A stretch of 64,000 nucleotides of DNA from Variovorax paradoxus NBRC 15149 (GTDB lineage: Bacteria; Pseudomonadota; Gammaproteobacteria; Burkholderiales; Burkholderiaceae_C): assembly GCF_001591365.1 (NCBI RefSeq), contig NZ_BCUT01000002.1, forward strand, positions 558,001 through 622,000, written 5' to 3'. Below are positions 1 to 8,384 of the stretch, piece after piece; within the stretch, counting starts at the first letter, position 1; each line of letters begins with the position of its first letter. The notes under the pieces were generated by a model. The model did no database searches. It saw only the letters and a list, made by a program, of their open reading frames with translations, and had not been told where the DNA came from. The translations under genes and the position numbers were made by a program.

Positions 1-272
1 GCGGCCTCGAAGCGCACGAAGTCCTCGCGGTGGTGGTCCTGCAGCGTGACCTCGGTGAACACGGTGAGCGTGTCGCCGAGCTTCTCGAGCCGCAGGTGCG
101 CGCCGTAGCCGGCGATGTAGCCGGCCTGCTCCAGGCGCTTGACGCGGATCAGGCAGGGGCTGGGCGACAGGCCGACCGCATCCGCGAGGTCGACGTTGGT
201 CATGCGCCCGTTCTGCTGCAGCTGGGCCAGGATGCGCAGGTCGAGTCGGTCGATCTTGAAAGCTTCAGACAT
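1..272 (-). CDS. Lrp/AsnC family transcriptional regulator, 5' part only
   Basis: About 90 N-terminal residues are visible; the gene runs off the left edge of the window. The product starts MSEAFKIDRLDLRILAQLQQ and carries the AsnC winged helix-turn-helix (NVDLADAVGLSPSPCLIRVK), then the linker where the ligand-binding RAM domain begins. Members of this family sense amino acids and control transport and catabolic genes. It lies 71 bases downstream of the aminotransferase on the same strand and probably regulates that gene or its neighbours. The C-terminal effector domain is outside the window, so the ligand cannot be judged. Confidence 0.93.
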   Translation of the reverse strand, partial: MSEAFKIDRLDLRILAQLQQNGRMTNVDLADAVGLSPSPCLIRVKRLEQAGYIAGYGAHLRLEKLGDTLTVFTEVTLQDHHREDFVRFEA

Positions 273-343
273 GGCGGTCCTGAAAAACGAAGGAGGATCC
301 GATTCTGCTTTGCCGGCGCAGCCGCGGGGCAGTGCTTTCCCGC

Positions 344-1747
344 TCAGGCCGCCAGCGCGGCGCGCACGTCGGCGGCGTCCAGCACCTCGTCGAGCGTTTT
401 CTTCAGGCGCGCGAACATCTGGGCGAACTCGTCCTCGGTGAAGGTGAGCGCCGGCGCAAAGCCCAGGATGTGGTCGCCGAAGGAGCGGAACACCAGGCCG
501 TTGCGGTAGCCCGCGGCAAAGATGCGGTCCGCGAGGCCCAGCGCCGGATCGAAGCCGCGCTTGCCTTGCTTGTCGCTCACCAGCTCCAGCGCACCGAGCA
601 GGCCGCGGTGGCGCGCATCGCCCACCAGCGGATGCGCGCGCAGCGCATCGAGGCCGGCCGCGAAGTGCGCCGCGCCGCGCTGGCCGTTGGCGAGCACCCC
701 GCCCTCTTCGTACAGCCGCAGCACCTCGAGCGCGACCGCGGCGCTCACGGGGTGGGCAGAGTACGTCGCGCCATGGCCGACCGGCACCCCCGCCGGCGTG
801 CCGTCGGCAATGCCGGCATAGACCTTCTCGGACATCATGGTCGCGCCCATCGGCACATAGCCCGAGGTCAGGCCCTTGGCCATGGTCATCAGGTCGGGCT
901 CCACGCCTTCGGCCTCGCAGGCGAACATGGGACCGGTGCGGCCGAATCCCGTGATGACCTCGTCGACGACGAACAGGATATCGAGCTCGCGCGCGGCATC
1001 GCGCATGGCTTTCAACCAGCCCTTGGGCGGCACGATGACGCCGCCCGAACCCTGGATCGGCTCGCAGAAGAAGGCGGCGACGTTGTCCGCGCCGAGCTCG
1101 GCCACCTTGGCGCGCAGCGAGGCCACCGACGCGGCGATCAGCGCCTGCGGATCGGCACCATGGGCATGGCGGTACGGGTTGGGCGACGGGATGTAGTGCT
1201 GCGTGGGCAGCGGCAGGTCGAAGCCGCGATGGAAAACGGGCAAGGCCGTGAGGCCCGCGCCGGTGGACGAGGAGCCGTGGTAGCCGCGCTCCAGTGCGAT
1301 GAACTGTTTTTTTGACGGCTTGCCGATGGCGTTGTAGTACTGCACGATGAAGCGCACGGCGGCATCGACCGCCTCCGAGCCGCCGAGCGTGAGGTACACG
1401 CGCGTCAGCGATGCGGGCGCGATCTGCACCAGCTTTTCCGCGAGGCGGATGGCCGGCTCGCTGCTAAAGTGGAAGTAGCCGGTGGCGTACGGCAGGCGCC
1501 GCATCTGCTCGGCCGCGGCCTGCACCACGCTCTCCTGGCCATAGCCCACGTTCACGCACCACAGGCCCGCGAAGGCGTCGAGCAGTTCATGCCCGTTGGC
1601 ATCGGTCAGCCATGCGCCGCGGGCCGAGGCCAGCACGGTGGGTCCGCGCTGCTCGTGCGTGCGCCAGGGCGAGACGGGGTGGATGAGATGGGCACGGTCG
1701 ATGGCGTCGAGCGTGGCGTGGCGAGGCAATGCGGTGGGGTGCGTCAT
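344..1747 (-). CDS. Class III PLP-dependent aminotransferase (omega-amino acid:pyruvate type)
   Basis: This 467-residue protein has the fold and length of class III aminotransferases, which move an amino group from an omega-amino acid or amine to pyruvate or 2-oxoglutarate. The PLP-ring aspartate is in FVVDEVITGFGR (D262) and the Schiff-base lysine is K291 in MAKGLTSGYVPMG. The start was set at MTHPTALPR; an upstream in-frame extension reads as low-complexity non-family sequence. The hydroxyacid dehydrogenase lies upstream and the Lrp regulator downstream on the same strand, which suits amino acid or amine catabolism. The exact amino donor (beta-alanine, GABA, putrescine or other) cannot be read from sequence. 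Confidence 0.93.
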   Translation of the reverse strand: MTHPTALPRHATLDAIDRAHLIHPVSPWRTHEQRGPTVLASARGAWLTDANGHELLDAFAGLWCVNVGYGQESVVQAAAEQMRRLPYATGYFHFSSEPAIRLAEKLVQIAPASLTRVYLTLGGSEAVDAAVRFIVQYYNAIGKPSKKQFIALERGYHGSSSTGAGLTALPVFHRGFDLPLPTQHYIPSPNPYRHAHGADPQALIAASVASLRAKVAELGADNVAAFFCEPIQGSGGVIVPPKGWLKAMRDAARELDILFVVDEVITGFGRTGPMFACEAEGVEPDLMTMAKGLTSGYVPMGATMMSEKVYAGIADGTPAGVPVGHGATYSAHPVSAAVALEVLRLYEEGGVLANGQRGAAHFAAGLDALRAHPLVGDARHRGLLGALELVSDKQGKRGFDPALGLADRIFAAGYRNGLVFRSFGDHILGFAPALTFTEDEFAQMFARLKKTLDEVLDAADVRAALAA

Positions 1748-1910
1748 GGCGGTGTCGAGTGAAGCGAGAGCGAAGGAAGCTTTCGATGCCTCGAGCTTAG
1801 GCCGCGTGCCGCATGGCATGGTGCTGCTTTGGGGGTGCTGCGCGAAGCAGGCTGCGGTTATGCGCTCCGCCACGGCACATCATGCGGCGGGCCATTTCTC
1901 TTGCTTCTCG

Positions 1911-2843
1911 TCAGTAGCCCCTGGCGCGGTCCACGAGGCCGACCATTGGCTCGCCGGCCTCGAGGCGGCGCAGGTTGCCGAGCACGGCTTCGGCGGCACT
2001 CAGCGGCTGCGTCATGCTCGCGATATGCGGCGTGAGCTGGATGCGCGGATGGCGCCAGAAGGCGTGCGCGGGCGGCAGCGGCTCGGGGTCGGTCACGTCG
2101 AGCACCGCATCGCCGATGCGGCCGCTGGCGAGCGCTTCGAGGAAGTCATGTTCGACCAGGTGCGGCCCGCGGCCCACGTGCACCAGGCCGGCGCCCATCG
2201 GCAGCATCGAGAAGAGCCTGGCATCGAGAAAGCCGCGCGTCGAATCGGTGAGCGGCAGCAGGCACACGAGGATGTCGCTGCGCGCCAGAAAGGCGGGCAG
2301 CTCGTCGGTGCCCGCGTGGCATTGCACGCCATCGACCTCATGCTGCGAGCGGCTCCAGCCCGCGCAGTCGAAGCCCAATGAGACCAGCTGCGCGAGCACG
2401 GCCTGGCCGAGCGAGCCGAGCCCCAGCACGCCCACGCGCCGCTCGCTCGCGGGCCGCACCGGCAGCGGCTGCCACTGGCCTTCCAACTGCTGGCGGCGGT
2501 ACTGCGGCATGTCGCGGTGCAGGCCGAGCACGGCATGCGTCACATACTCGACCATGCCCTGCACGATGCCGGGCTCGACCATGCGCACCACCGGCAATGC
2601 GGCGGGCAGCGCCGCGAAGTCGAACTGGTCCACACCTGCGCCCGAAGAGAACAGCACCTGCAGATTCGGAAAGCGTTCTGCAATGTCTTCCGGCGGCACC
2701 CAGGCTGCGAGAAAGCGCACCTGCGCCGGATCGCCGATGTCGGGCCAGATGCGGAAGTCGATGTCGGGGCGTCGCTGCCCGAACACTTCGGCCCATTGGC
2801 GGCCGCGTACGGGGTCGGACTTGTAGAGGAAGGTGGTCTTCAT
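1911..2843 (-). CDS. ghrA: GhrA-like glyoxylate/hydroxypyruvate reductase
   Basis: A 310-residue D-isomer-specific 2-hydroxyacid dehydrogenase that reduces 2-oxoacids such as glyoxylate or hydroxypyruvate with NAD(P)H. The Rossmann motif GVLGLGSLGQAVL lies at residues 138-150. The catalytic triad is readable: R225 in VHVGRGPHL, E254 in DVTDPEPLP and H273 in TPHIAS. The length and the N-terminal FLYKSDPVRGRQWAEVF block are those of the GhrA branch rather than PdxB or SerA. It is transcribed toward the aminotransferase, so the two may handle an amino acid and its oxoacid. A long inverted repeat sits directly upstream of its start. Confidence 0.9.
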   Translation of the reverse strand: MKTTFLYKSDPVRGRQWAEVFGQRRPDIDFRIWPDIGDPAQVRFLAAWVPPEDIAERFPNLQVLFSSGAGVDQFDFAALPAALPVVRMVEPGIVQGMVEYVTHAVLGLHRDMPQYRRQQLEGQWQPLPVRPASERRVGVLGLGSLGQAVLAQLVSLGFDCAGWSRSQHEVDGVQCHAGTDELPAFLARSDILVCLLPLTDSTRGFLDARLFSMLPMGAGLVHVGRGPHLVEHDFLEALASGRIGDAVLDVTDPEPLPPAHAFWRHPRIQLTPHIASMTQPLSAAEAVLGNLRRLEAGEPMVGLVDRARGY

Positions 2844-2911
2844 GGTGAGGTGTATTGGGTGTGCTTGTTGTGTTCAGGGGTCTTCTGTTCGGGGGCGCGT
2901 GCACAGGCCAC

Positions 2912-3121
2912 CGGGTACTCCCCTCCGCGAATGTCCCCCGGGCTTCGCCCTCCTCCTTGATTTCGCTGCGGGGAGCACCCGATGCCCTGTGCACCGGGGC
3001 ACGCTCGTTGTGCACCGCTGATCAACCAGTGCTCTGAACACGCTCCCGCCGATGGGGTGCCTTGCGCAGCGAAATCAAGGAGGAGCCGAAGGCGGGGGAC
3101 ATTCGCGGAGCAAGATACCCC
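2912..3121. repeat. Long imperfect inverted repeat, two ~68-bp arms
   Basis: The arm at 2913-2980 and the reverse complement of 3054-3121 share long identical blocks, including CTCCGCGAATGTCCCCCG and CCTCCTTGATTTCGCTGCG. A 73-base spacer separates the arms. Each arm holds a small internal hairpin (GGG-CTTC-GCCC on the left, GCC-TTC-GGC on the right). The right arm is also flanked by CGCTCCCGCCGA and its near complement TCGGCGGGAGCG. No gene is present in this roughly 300-base gap between the GNAT and ghrA genes. It resembles the paired intergenic repeat units common in Variovorax-like genomes; that family link is from memory. Confidence 0.85.
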
Positions 3122-3148
3122 GTCGGCGGGAGCGCGCCCTGAAAAAAA

Positions 3149-4027
3149 CTATCCAACAGCCTGAGTAACAAGAGCAAACAGCGAAGGCCCCTGCGATGCA
3201 ACAGCAAGCGGCTCCCCCCGCACCATCGTCGTCGGCGCATCCACGCGCAGCAGGCCGATGCTCTCGAGCCATTCGGCCAGGCCGCTGTCGAAGTCGATGT
3301 CGATGCGCGTGAAGTGGCCGGCGTTCAAGCCTGCAAGATGCGCGATCAGCGCCTTCGCACCCTCGGCATCGGGCGCGACCACCGGGCCGATCGCATGGCC
3401 GCGGCCGAAGCGCCGCAGCATCGCAAAACCCTTCGGCTCGTTGTCGTGGTCGAGCACCACGCAGGCATCGGCGCTTTGCAGCAGCTCGGCGACCAGCGCA
3501 TCGCGCGGCATGCCTCGCGCGGCCGCGTCGAGCGCCTGCAGCGCCGGCAGCTCGTTGAGGCCCGCCGGCCGCAGGCGCCAGCCGGGCTGCAGCGCAACCA
3601 GCGGCGCGGGCTGCGCAATGCCCTGGTGCTGCCGCACCTCACCGGCGCGCACAAAACCGAGCCGCTCATAAAGTCCGCGCCCTTCCGCGGTGGCGTGCAA
3701 AAGCACCGTGCGGTCCTCGAGCCCATCGAGCAGCGCGCTCATCAGGCGATGGCCGATGCGGCGGCCCTGGCAGGCGGGCGTGACGATCACCAGGCCGATG
3801 GTGGCGTGGCGCTGGCCCCAGCGCCAGCGCAGGCCGGTCGCGATGATCTCGCCGTCGCGCTCCACTGCAATGCCATCGGCATGCGGGAACACCTGCTCCC
3901 AGTCCGCGGGACGGTGCGGCCAGCGCAGTTCGGCCGAGAGCGCATGCGCCTGTGGAAGGTCGGCGGCCGTCATCGGCCTGAGCACCACGCCATCCATGGC
4001 GGGTGCGTTCGAAGTGGGTTCAGGCAT
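3149..4027 (-). CDS. GNAT N-acetyltransferase with second acetyltransferase-like domain
   Basis: A 292-residue protein with an N-terminal GNAT domain. The acetyl-CoA binding motif A is at residues 77-103 (IGLVIVTPACQGRRIGHRLM), followed by the conserved LYERLGF block. The C-terminal half (from about residue 150) has the look of the Acetyltransf_18 domain, which usually accompanies GNAT in two-domain proteins of this size. The start is the ATG before PEPTSNAPAMDG; the longer upstream frame reads as non-coding. The acceptor substrate is unknown. The gene is followed by the long inverted repeat and then ghrA on the same strand. Confidence 0.88.
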   Translation of the reverse strand: MPEPTSNAPAMDGVVLRPMTAADLPQAHALSAELRWPHRPADWEQVFPHADGIAVERDGEIIATGLRWRWGQRHATIGLVIVTPACQGRRIGHRLMSALLDGLEDRTVLLHATAEGRGLYERLGFVRAGEVRQHQGIAQPAPLVALQPGWRLRPAGLNELPALQALDAAARGMPRDALVAELLQSADACVVLDHDNEPKGFAMLRRFGRGHAIGPVVAPDAEGAKALIAHLAGLNAGHFTRIDIDFDSGLAEWLESIGLLRVDAPTTMVRGEPLAVASQGPSLFALVTQAVG

Positions 4028-4528
4028 AGGGAAAACTCTCTGTTGCGGCGGAATGGCGCATCCATCTTGGACGACATTGCGGCGCCGCACCAGCGCGAAA
4101 AGGGCCTCTTTCGCAACTTGCAAGCTTCGGTTGCAGCACACCCCGGTTTCGCAATTCGCTGCGGCGGTGCGGCCGCATACGCACACAAATGCTGTGCCAA
4201 CCTGCCTAGGATCGACCGCCACTTTCCACGATCCCCGCCATGCAAGCCTTCGATCCGCGAAACACCCATCGGCACGGACCTGGAACGCCAGTTGGCCGAC
4301 GCCAGGCTGCGCTTCAAAAGCGTGCTCTTCGGCCTTGCCGCGGCGCACCAAGGTGCATGGCTGCACGCACGCAGGGCACGCCGCACGGCATGCCGTCGGC
4401 GCCCCCGCAAACCGCAGCTTCGTTTCGCCAGGCGCCGTTTTTCCCTACATGCACCGAGCAATGGCGTGCTGCAATCGCTTCGTAATGAGTTTGTCGCATT
4501 TGCCACCCTTCACAGAGGATTCGAGACC
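4028..4528. other. 500-base divergent intergenic region without a convincing gene
   Basis: This gap separates the minus-strand GNAT gene from the plus-strand HAD gene and must hold both promoters. Open frames exist, but their translations are rich in Arg, Ala and His without a recognised domain. The frame running into the HAD gene contains a helix-like stretch (TDLERQLADARLRFKSVLF, around 4275-4330) that could be a decayed coding remnant, with no matching start. A GCAAC...GTTGC inverted repeat with an internal CTTGCAAG palindrome sits near 4112-4135 and may be an operator. No firm promoter could be assigned. Confidence 0.4.
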
Positions 4529-5194
4529 ATGACCTTCCGCCCCAAGTACGTGACCTTCGACTGCTACGGCACCCTCACCCGGTTCCGCATGAAGGAGCTG
4601 ACCACCGACCTCTTCGCCGACCGCATCCGGCCCGAGCAGATGGCGCAGTTCGTCACCGACTTCACCGCCTACCGCTTCGACGAAGTGCTGGGCGCCTGGC
4701 AGCCCTACGAGGTGGTGCTGAAGAACGCGGTGCGACGCCTGTGCAGGAAATGGAAGATCCAGTACCTCGACAGCGACGGCCAGGCGTACTACGACGCCGT
4801 GCCCACCTGGGGCCCGCATGACGACGTGGCCGCGGGCCTGGCCACGGTGGCCAAGGAAATCCCGCTGGTCATCCTCTCGAACGCCTCGGACGACCAGATC
4901 CAGAAGAACGTGGCGATGCTCGGCGCGCCCTTCCACCGCGTCTACACCGCGCAGCAGGCCCAGGCCTACAAGCCGCGGCTGCAGGCCTTCGAATACATGC
5001 TCGATTCGCTCGGCTGCAACCCGGAAGACGTGTTGCATGTGTCGTCGAGCCTGCGCTACGACCTGATGTCGGCCGACGACATCGGCATTGTCAACAAGGT
5101 GTTCGTCAACCGCGGCCACGGCCCGGGCAACCCCGCCTACCGCTACACCGAGATCCAGGACATCGGCGGCCTGCCGGGTGTCGTCGGCCTCTGA
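4529..5194 (+). CDS. HAD-superfamily hydrolase, haloacid dehalogenase type II-like
   Basis: A 221-residue HAD hydrolase of the type II dehalogenase size class. The four motifs are visible: nucleophile D11 in VTFDCYGTL, S117-N118 in VILSNAS, K148 in AYKPRLQAF, and the acidic motif in SLRYDLMSADD (D178). Such enzymes hydrolyse carbon-halogen or phosphoester bonds through an aspartyl intermediate. Whether this one is a true dehalogenase is uncertain, because many type II-like HADs in amine-catabolic operons act on unknown substrates. It is the first gene of the oxidase and ABC transporter run; the oxidase starts 32 bases after its stop. Confidence 0.88.
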   Translation: MTFRPKYVTFDCYGTLTRFRMKELTTDLFADRIRPEQMAQFVTDFTAYRFDEVLGAWQPYEVVLKNAVRRLCRKWKIQYLDSDGQAYYDAVPTWGPHDDVAAGLATVAKEIPLVILSNASDDQIQKNVAMLGAPFHRVYTAQQAQAYKPRLQAFEYMLDSLGCNPEDVLHVSSSLRYDLMSADDIGIVNKVFVNRGHGPGNPAYRYTEIQDIGGLPGVVGL

Positions 5195-5225
5195 TCCTTT
5201 TTTCTTCCAGCACAGGCCCCACGCC

Positions 5226-6518
5226 ATGAAGCTCGACTCCTATTGGACCGATTCCGCGCCGGCCTTCGTTCCCGCAGTGCATGCACTGCCGGCGCAGGTC
5301 GACGTCGCGATCGTCGGCGGCGGCTTCACGGGCCTGTCGGCGGCGCTGGCGCTGGCCAGGCGCGGCGCCCGCGTCGCGGTGCTGGAGGCCGGCAGCCGCG
5401 TGGCGGCCGAGGCGTCGGGGCGCAACGGCGGGCATGTGAACAACGGGCTCGCGGTGGACTATGCCGATGTGGCCGCCAAGGTCGGCATCGACAAGGCCCG
5501 CGCCTGGTACCGCGCCTACGACGACGCGGTCGACACCGTGGCGCGGCTGGTGCGCGACGAGGCGATCGACTGCGACTTCATGCGCCACGGCAAGCTCAAG
5601 CTCGCCACGCGTGCCAACCAGATGGCCGCGCTCGAACGCAGCGCCGAGCGCCTGCTCGGCGACGGCGTGGACACCGACGTCGAAATCCTCGACGCAGCGC
5701 AAGTGCGCAGCGAGGTGCAAAGCGAGCGCTTCCACGGCGGCCTGCTCTACAAGCGCAGCGGCCAGATGCACATGGGCCGCTTCGCCCACGGCTTGGCCGA
5801 GGCCGCAGAGCGCCATGGCGCGCAGATCCACACCGGCACGGCCGTCGACCGCATCGAGCGCCTGGGCGCCGGCCACGCGCACCGGCTGCACACGGCCGGC
5901 GGCATCGTCACCGCGCAGCAGGTGCTGCTGGCCACCGGCGCCACGCGGCATGGCGGCTACGGCAGCTTCGGCTGGCTGCGCCGGCGCATCGTGCCGATCG
6001 GCAGCTTCATCGTGGTGACCGAACCGCTCGGCGCCGAGCGCGCGCAGGCGCTGCTCGCGGCGCGGCGCACCTACACGACGGTGGCCAACATCCACCATTA
6101 CTTCCGCCTCACGGCCGACCACCGGCTGGTGTTCGGCGGGCGCGCGCGCTTCTCGGTCTCCAGCCCGCAGGCCGATGCCGCGAGCGGAGAGATCCTGCGC
6201 GCCGGGCTCGCCGAAACCTTTCCGCAGCTCGGCGCCGTGCGGCTCGATTATTGCTGGGGCGGACTGGTCGACATGACGCAGGACCGCCTGCCCCATGCCG
6301 GCGAGCGCGACGGCCTCTACTACGCGATGGGCTACAGCGGCCACGGCACGCAGATGTCGGTCCACATGGGCGAGCGCATGGCCGCCGTGATGGACGGCAA
6401 CGCCGCCGCCAACCCCTGGCAGGACCGCGGCTGGCCCGCCATTCCCGGCCACTTCGGCCCGCCCTGGTTCCTGCCTGCCATGGGCCTCTACTACTCGCTC
6501 AAGGACAAGCTGGCCTGA
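5226..6518 (+). CDS. FAD-dependent amine/amino-acid oxidoreductase (DAO family)
   Basis: A 430-residue flavoprotein of the DAO family. The dinucleotide-binding motif VAIVGGGFTGLSAA has its glycines at residues 31-36, and E54 closes the ADP-ribose site. The SGRNGGHVNNG block and the C-terminal GYSGHGTQMSVHMGERMA block are typical of the PuuB branch (gamma-glutamylputrescine oxidase) and related amine or D-amino acid oxidases. These enzymes oxidise the C-N bond to an aldehyde or oxoacid, releasing an amine or ammonia. Downstream importer and aldehyde dehydrogenase genes fit uptake and aldehyde clearance. The substrate itself is not identified. Confidence 0.9.
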   Translation: MKLDSYWTDSAPAFVPAVHALPAQVDVAIVGGGFTGLSAALALARRGARVAVLEAGSRVAAEASGRNGGHVNNGLAVDYADVAAKVGIDKARAWYRAYDDAVDTVARLVRDEAIDCDFMRHGKLKLATRANQMAALERSAERLLGDGVDTDVEILDAAQVRSEVQSERFHGGLLYKRSGQMHMGRFAHGLAEAAERHGAQIHTGTAVDRIERLGAGHAHRLHTAGGIVTAQQVLLATGATRHGGYGSFGWLRRRIVPIGSFIVVTEPLGAERAQALLAARRTYTTVANIHHYFRLTADHRLVFGGRARFSVSSPQADAASGEILRAGLAETFPQLGAVRLDYCWGGLVDMTQDRLPHAGERDGLYYAMGYSGHGTQMSVHMGERMAAVMDGNAAANPWQDRGWPAIPGHFGPPWFLPAMGLYYSLKDKLA

Positions 6519-6603
6519 GCGCCCCGCGCGTGCACCGTTTTCGTTCCGTGTTTGTTTGTTCTTCAACCCTCATCCGTCACCGGCCCCACAGGAGTACCCC
6601 ACC

Positions 6604-8226
6604 ATGAGCGACAGCAGCAACAAGAGGTTCGAAAACCTCGTCGGTCCCGGCGAAAGCCTTCGCGTGATGGATTCGCTCAAGCGCGGCGCATCGCGGCGCG
6701 ACATCCTCACGATGCTGATGGCCGGCGGCATGCAGGCCACCCTGGCGGGCAGCCTTGCAAGCGTGGCGATGAGCGCCCATGCGCAGACGCCGCGCAAGGG
6801 CGGCCGGCTGCGCGTGGCAGGCGCCACGGCCGCCGCCACCGACACGCTCGATCCGGCCAAGCAGTCGAACCAGACCGACTACTCGCGCTGCAACATGATC
6901 TACAACGGCCTGACCACGCTGGACGGCAGCCTCACGCCGCAGCCCGCGCTGGCCGAATCCTTCACCACCAGGGACGCCAAGACCTGGGTCTTCACCTTGC
7001 GCAAGGGCGTGAGCTTCCACGACGGCAAGGCGCTCGCGCCCGCCGACGTGGTGTTCTCGGTGATGCGCCACAAGGACCCGGCCACCGCCTCCAAGGCCAA
7101 GATCCTGGCCGACCAGATCGAGAGCGCCAAGGCCACCGGCCCGAACGAAGTGACCTTCGTGCTCAGCGCACCGAACGCCGACCTGCCGGTGATCCTGGGC
7201 ACCTTCCACTTCCACATCGTCAAGGAAGGCACCACCGACTTCAACGCCGGCATCGGCACCGGACCCTACAAGCTCAAGGAGTTCAAGCCCGGCGTGCGCT
7301 CGCTGATGGTGCGCAATGACACCTACTGGAAGCCCGGCAAGCCCTACCTCGACGAGATCGAGTTCGTGGGCATCGGCGACGAGAGCGCGCGCGTCAACGC
7401 GCTGCTCTCGGGCGGCATGGACCTGGTCGGCTCGGTCAATCCGCGCTCGGTGGAGCGCGTGAAGGGAACGCCCGGCTTCGGCATCTTCGTGACGCAGTCG
7501 GGCCAGTACTCCGACCTCATCATGCGCAAGGACGTGGGCCCCGGCGCCAACCCCGACTTCGTGCTCGCCATGAAGCACCTGTTCGACCGCGAGCAGATGA
7601 AGAAGACCATTGCGCTCGATTACGCGGTGGTGGCCAACGACCAGCCCGTCGACCCGACCAACCGCTTCTACTTTGCCGGCCTGCCGCAGCGCGCCTTCGA
7701 CCTGGACAAGGCGAAGTTCCACCTGCAGAAGTCCGGCATCACGGGCAAGGTGCCGATGGTGGCGTCGCCCGCGGCGCTCTATTCGGTGGAGATGTCCCTG
7801 CTGCTGCAGCAGACGGCGCAGCGCGCGGGGCTGGAGCTGGATATCAAGCGCATGCCGGCCGACGGCTACTGGTCGAACCACTGGCTCAACAGCCACGTCG
7901 GCTTCGGCAACGTCAATCCGCGCCCGAGCGCCGACGTGCTGCTGACGCAGTTCTTCCAGTCGGGTGCGGCATGGAACGAGTCGCGCTGGAAGAGCGAGAA
8001 GTTCGACCAGCTGCTCGTGGCCTCGCGCGCCGAAACCGACCTGGCCAAGCGCAAGCAGATGTATGCCGACATGCAGACCATGATCCACCAGGACGCCGGC
8101 ATCGGCATTCCGCTGTTCCTCTCGAGCCTCGACGGCCACAGCTCCAAGCTCAAGGGCCTGTCGCCCATCCCGCTGGGCGGCCTCATGGGCTACAACTTTG
8201 CCGAGAACGTCTGGCTAGAAACATGA
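6604..8226 (+). CDS. ABC transporter substrate-binding protein, Dpp/Opp family, Tat-exported
   Basis: A 540-residue periplasmic receptor of the SBP_bac_5 family, which binds peptides, nickel complexes or small opine- and amine-like compounds. The N-terminus has a twin-arginine motif (ASRRDILTML, R31-R32), a hydrophobic stretch and a probable cleavage after SAHA at residue 60, so it is likely exported folded. Family blocks include FTLRKGVSFHDGKALAPADVV and IGTGPYKLKEF. It opens a five-component import cassette. A strong hairpin lies between this gene and the permease genes, a common arrangement for making more receptor than membrane subunits. Confidence 0.93.
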   Translation: MSDSSNKRFENLVGPGESLRVMDSLKRGASRRDILTMLMAGGMQATLAGSLASVAMSAHAQTPRKGGRLRVAGATAAATDTLDPAKQSNQTDYSRCNMIYNGLTTLDGSLTPQPALAESFTTRDAKTWVFTLRKGVSFHDGKALAPADVVFSVMRHKDPATASKAKILADQIESAKATGPNEVTFVLSAPNADLPVILGTFHFHIVKEGTTDFNAGIGTGPYKLKEFKPGVRSLMVRNDTYWKPGKPYLDEIEFVGIGDESARVNALLSGGMDLVGSVNPRSVERVKGTPGFGIFVTQSGQYSDLIMRKDVGPGANPDFVLAMKHLFDREQMKKTIALDYAVVANDQPVDPTNRFYFAGLPQRAFDLDKAKFHLQKSGITGKVPMVASPAALYSVEMSLLLQQTAQRAGLELDIKRMPADGYWSNHWLNSHVGFGNVNPRPSADVLLTQFFQSGAAWNESRWKSEKFDQLLVASRAETDLAKRKQMYADMQTMIHQDAGIGIPLFLSSLDGHSSKLKGLSPIPLGGLMGYNFAENVWLET

Positions 8227-8280
8227 GCTCTCCCCCAGTCTTGCTCACTTCGTGTAGCCGCCAACCCCCTCACCGGGGGC

Positions 8281-8317
8281 AACACCAGCGGCCCGGCAAA
8301 GCCGGTTCCGCGGTGTT
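8281..8317 (+). other. Intercistronic stem-loop inside a repeat-like spacer (8227-8384)
   Basis: Between the receptor gene and the first permease gene, AACACC-A-GCGG pairs with CCGCGGTGTT and an inner CCGGC-AAA-GCCGG hairpin sits inside it. The result is one long GC-rich stem. The surrounding 150-base spacer has no coding potential and, from memory, resembles an intergenic repeat frequent in Comamonadaceae. The position suits a structure that stabilises the upstream receptor mRNA or attenuates transcription into the permease genes. Confidence 0.7.
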
Positions 8318-8384
8318 CCCCGAACGGGCCTGGCTTCGCCGGCCGCGGTGGGCGTGAAGCGCATAACGCAGGGAAGTCACTGAT

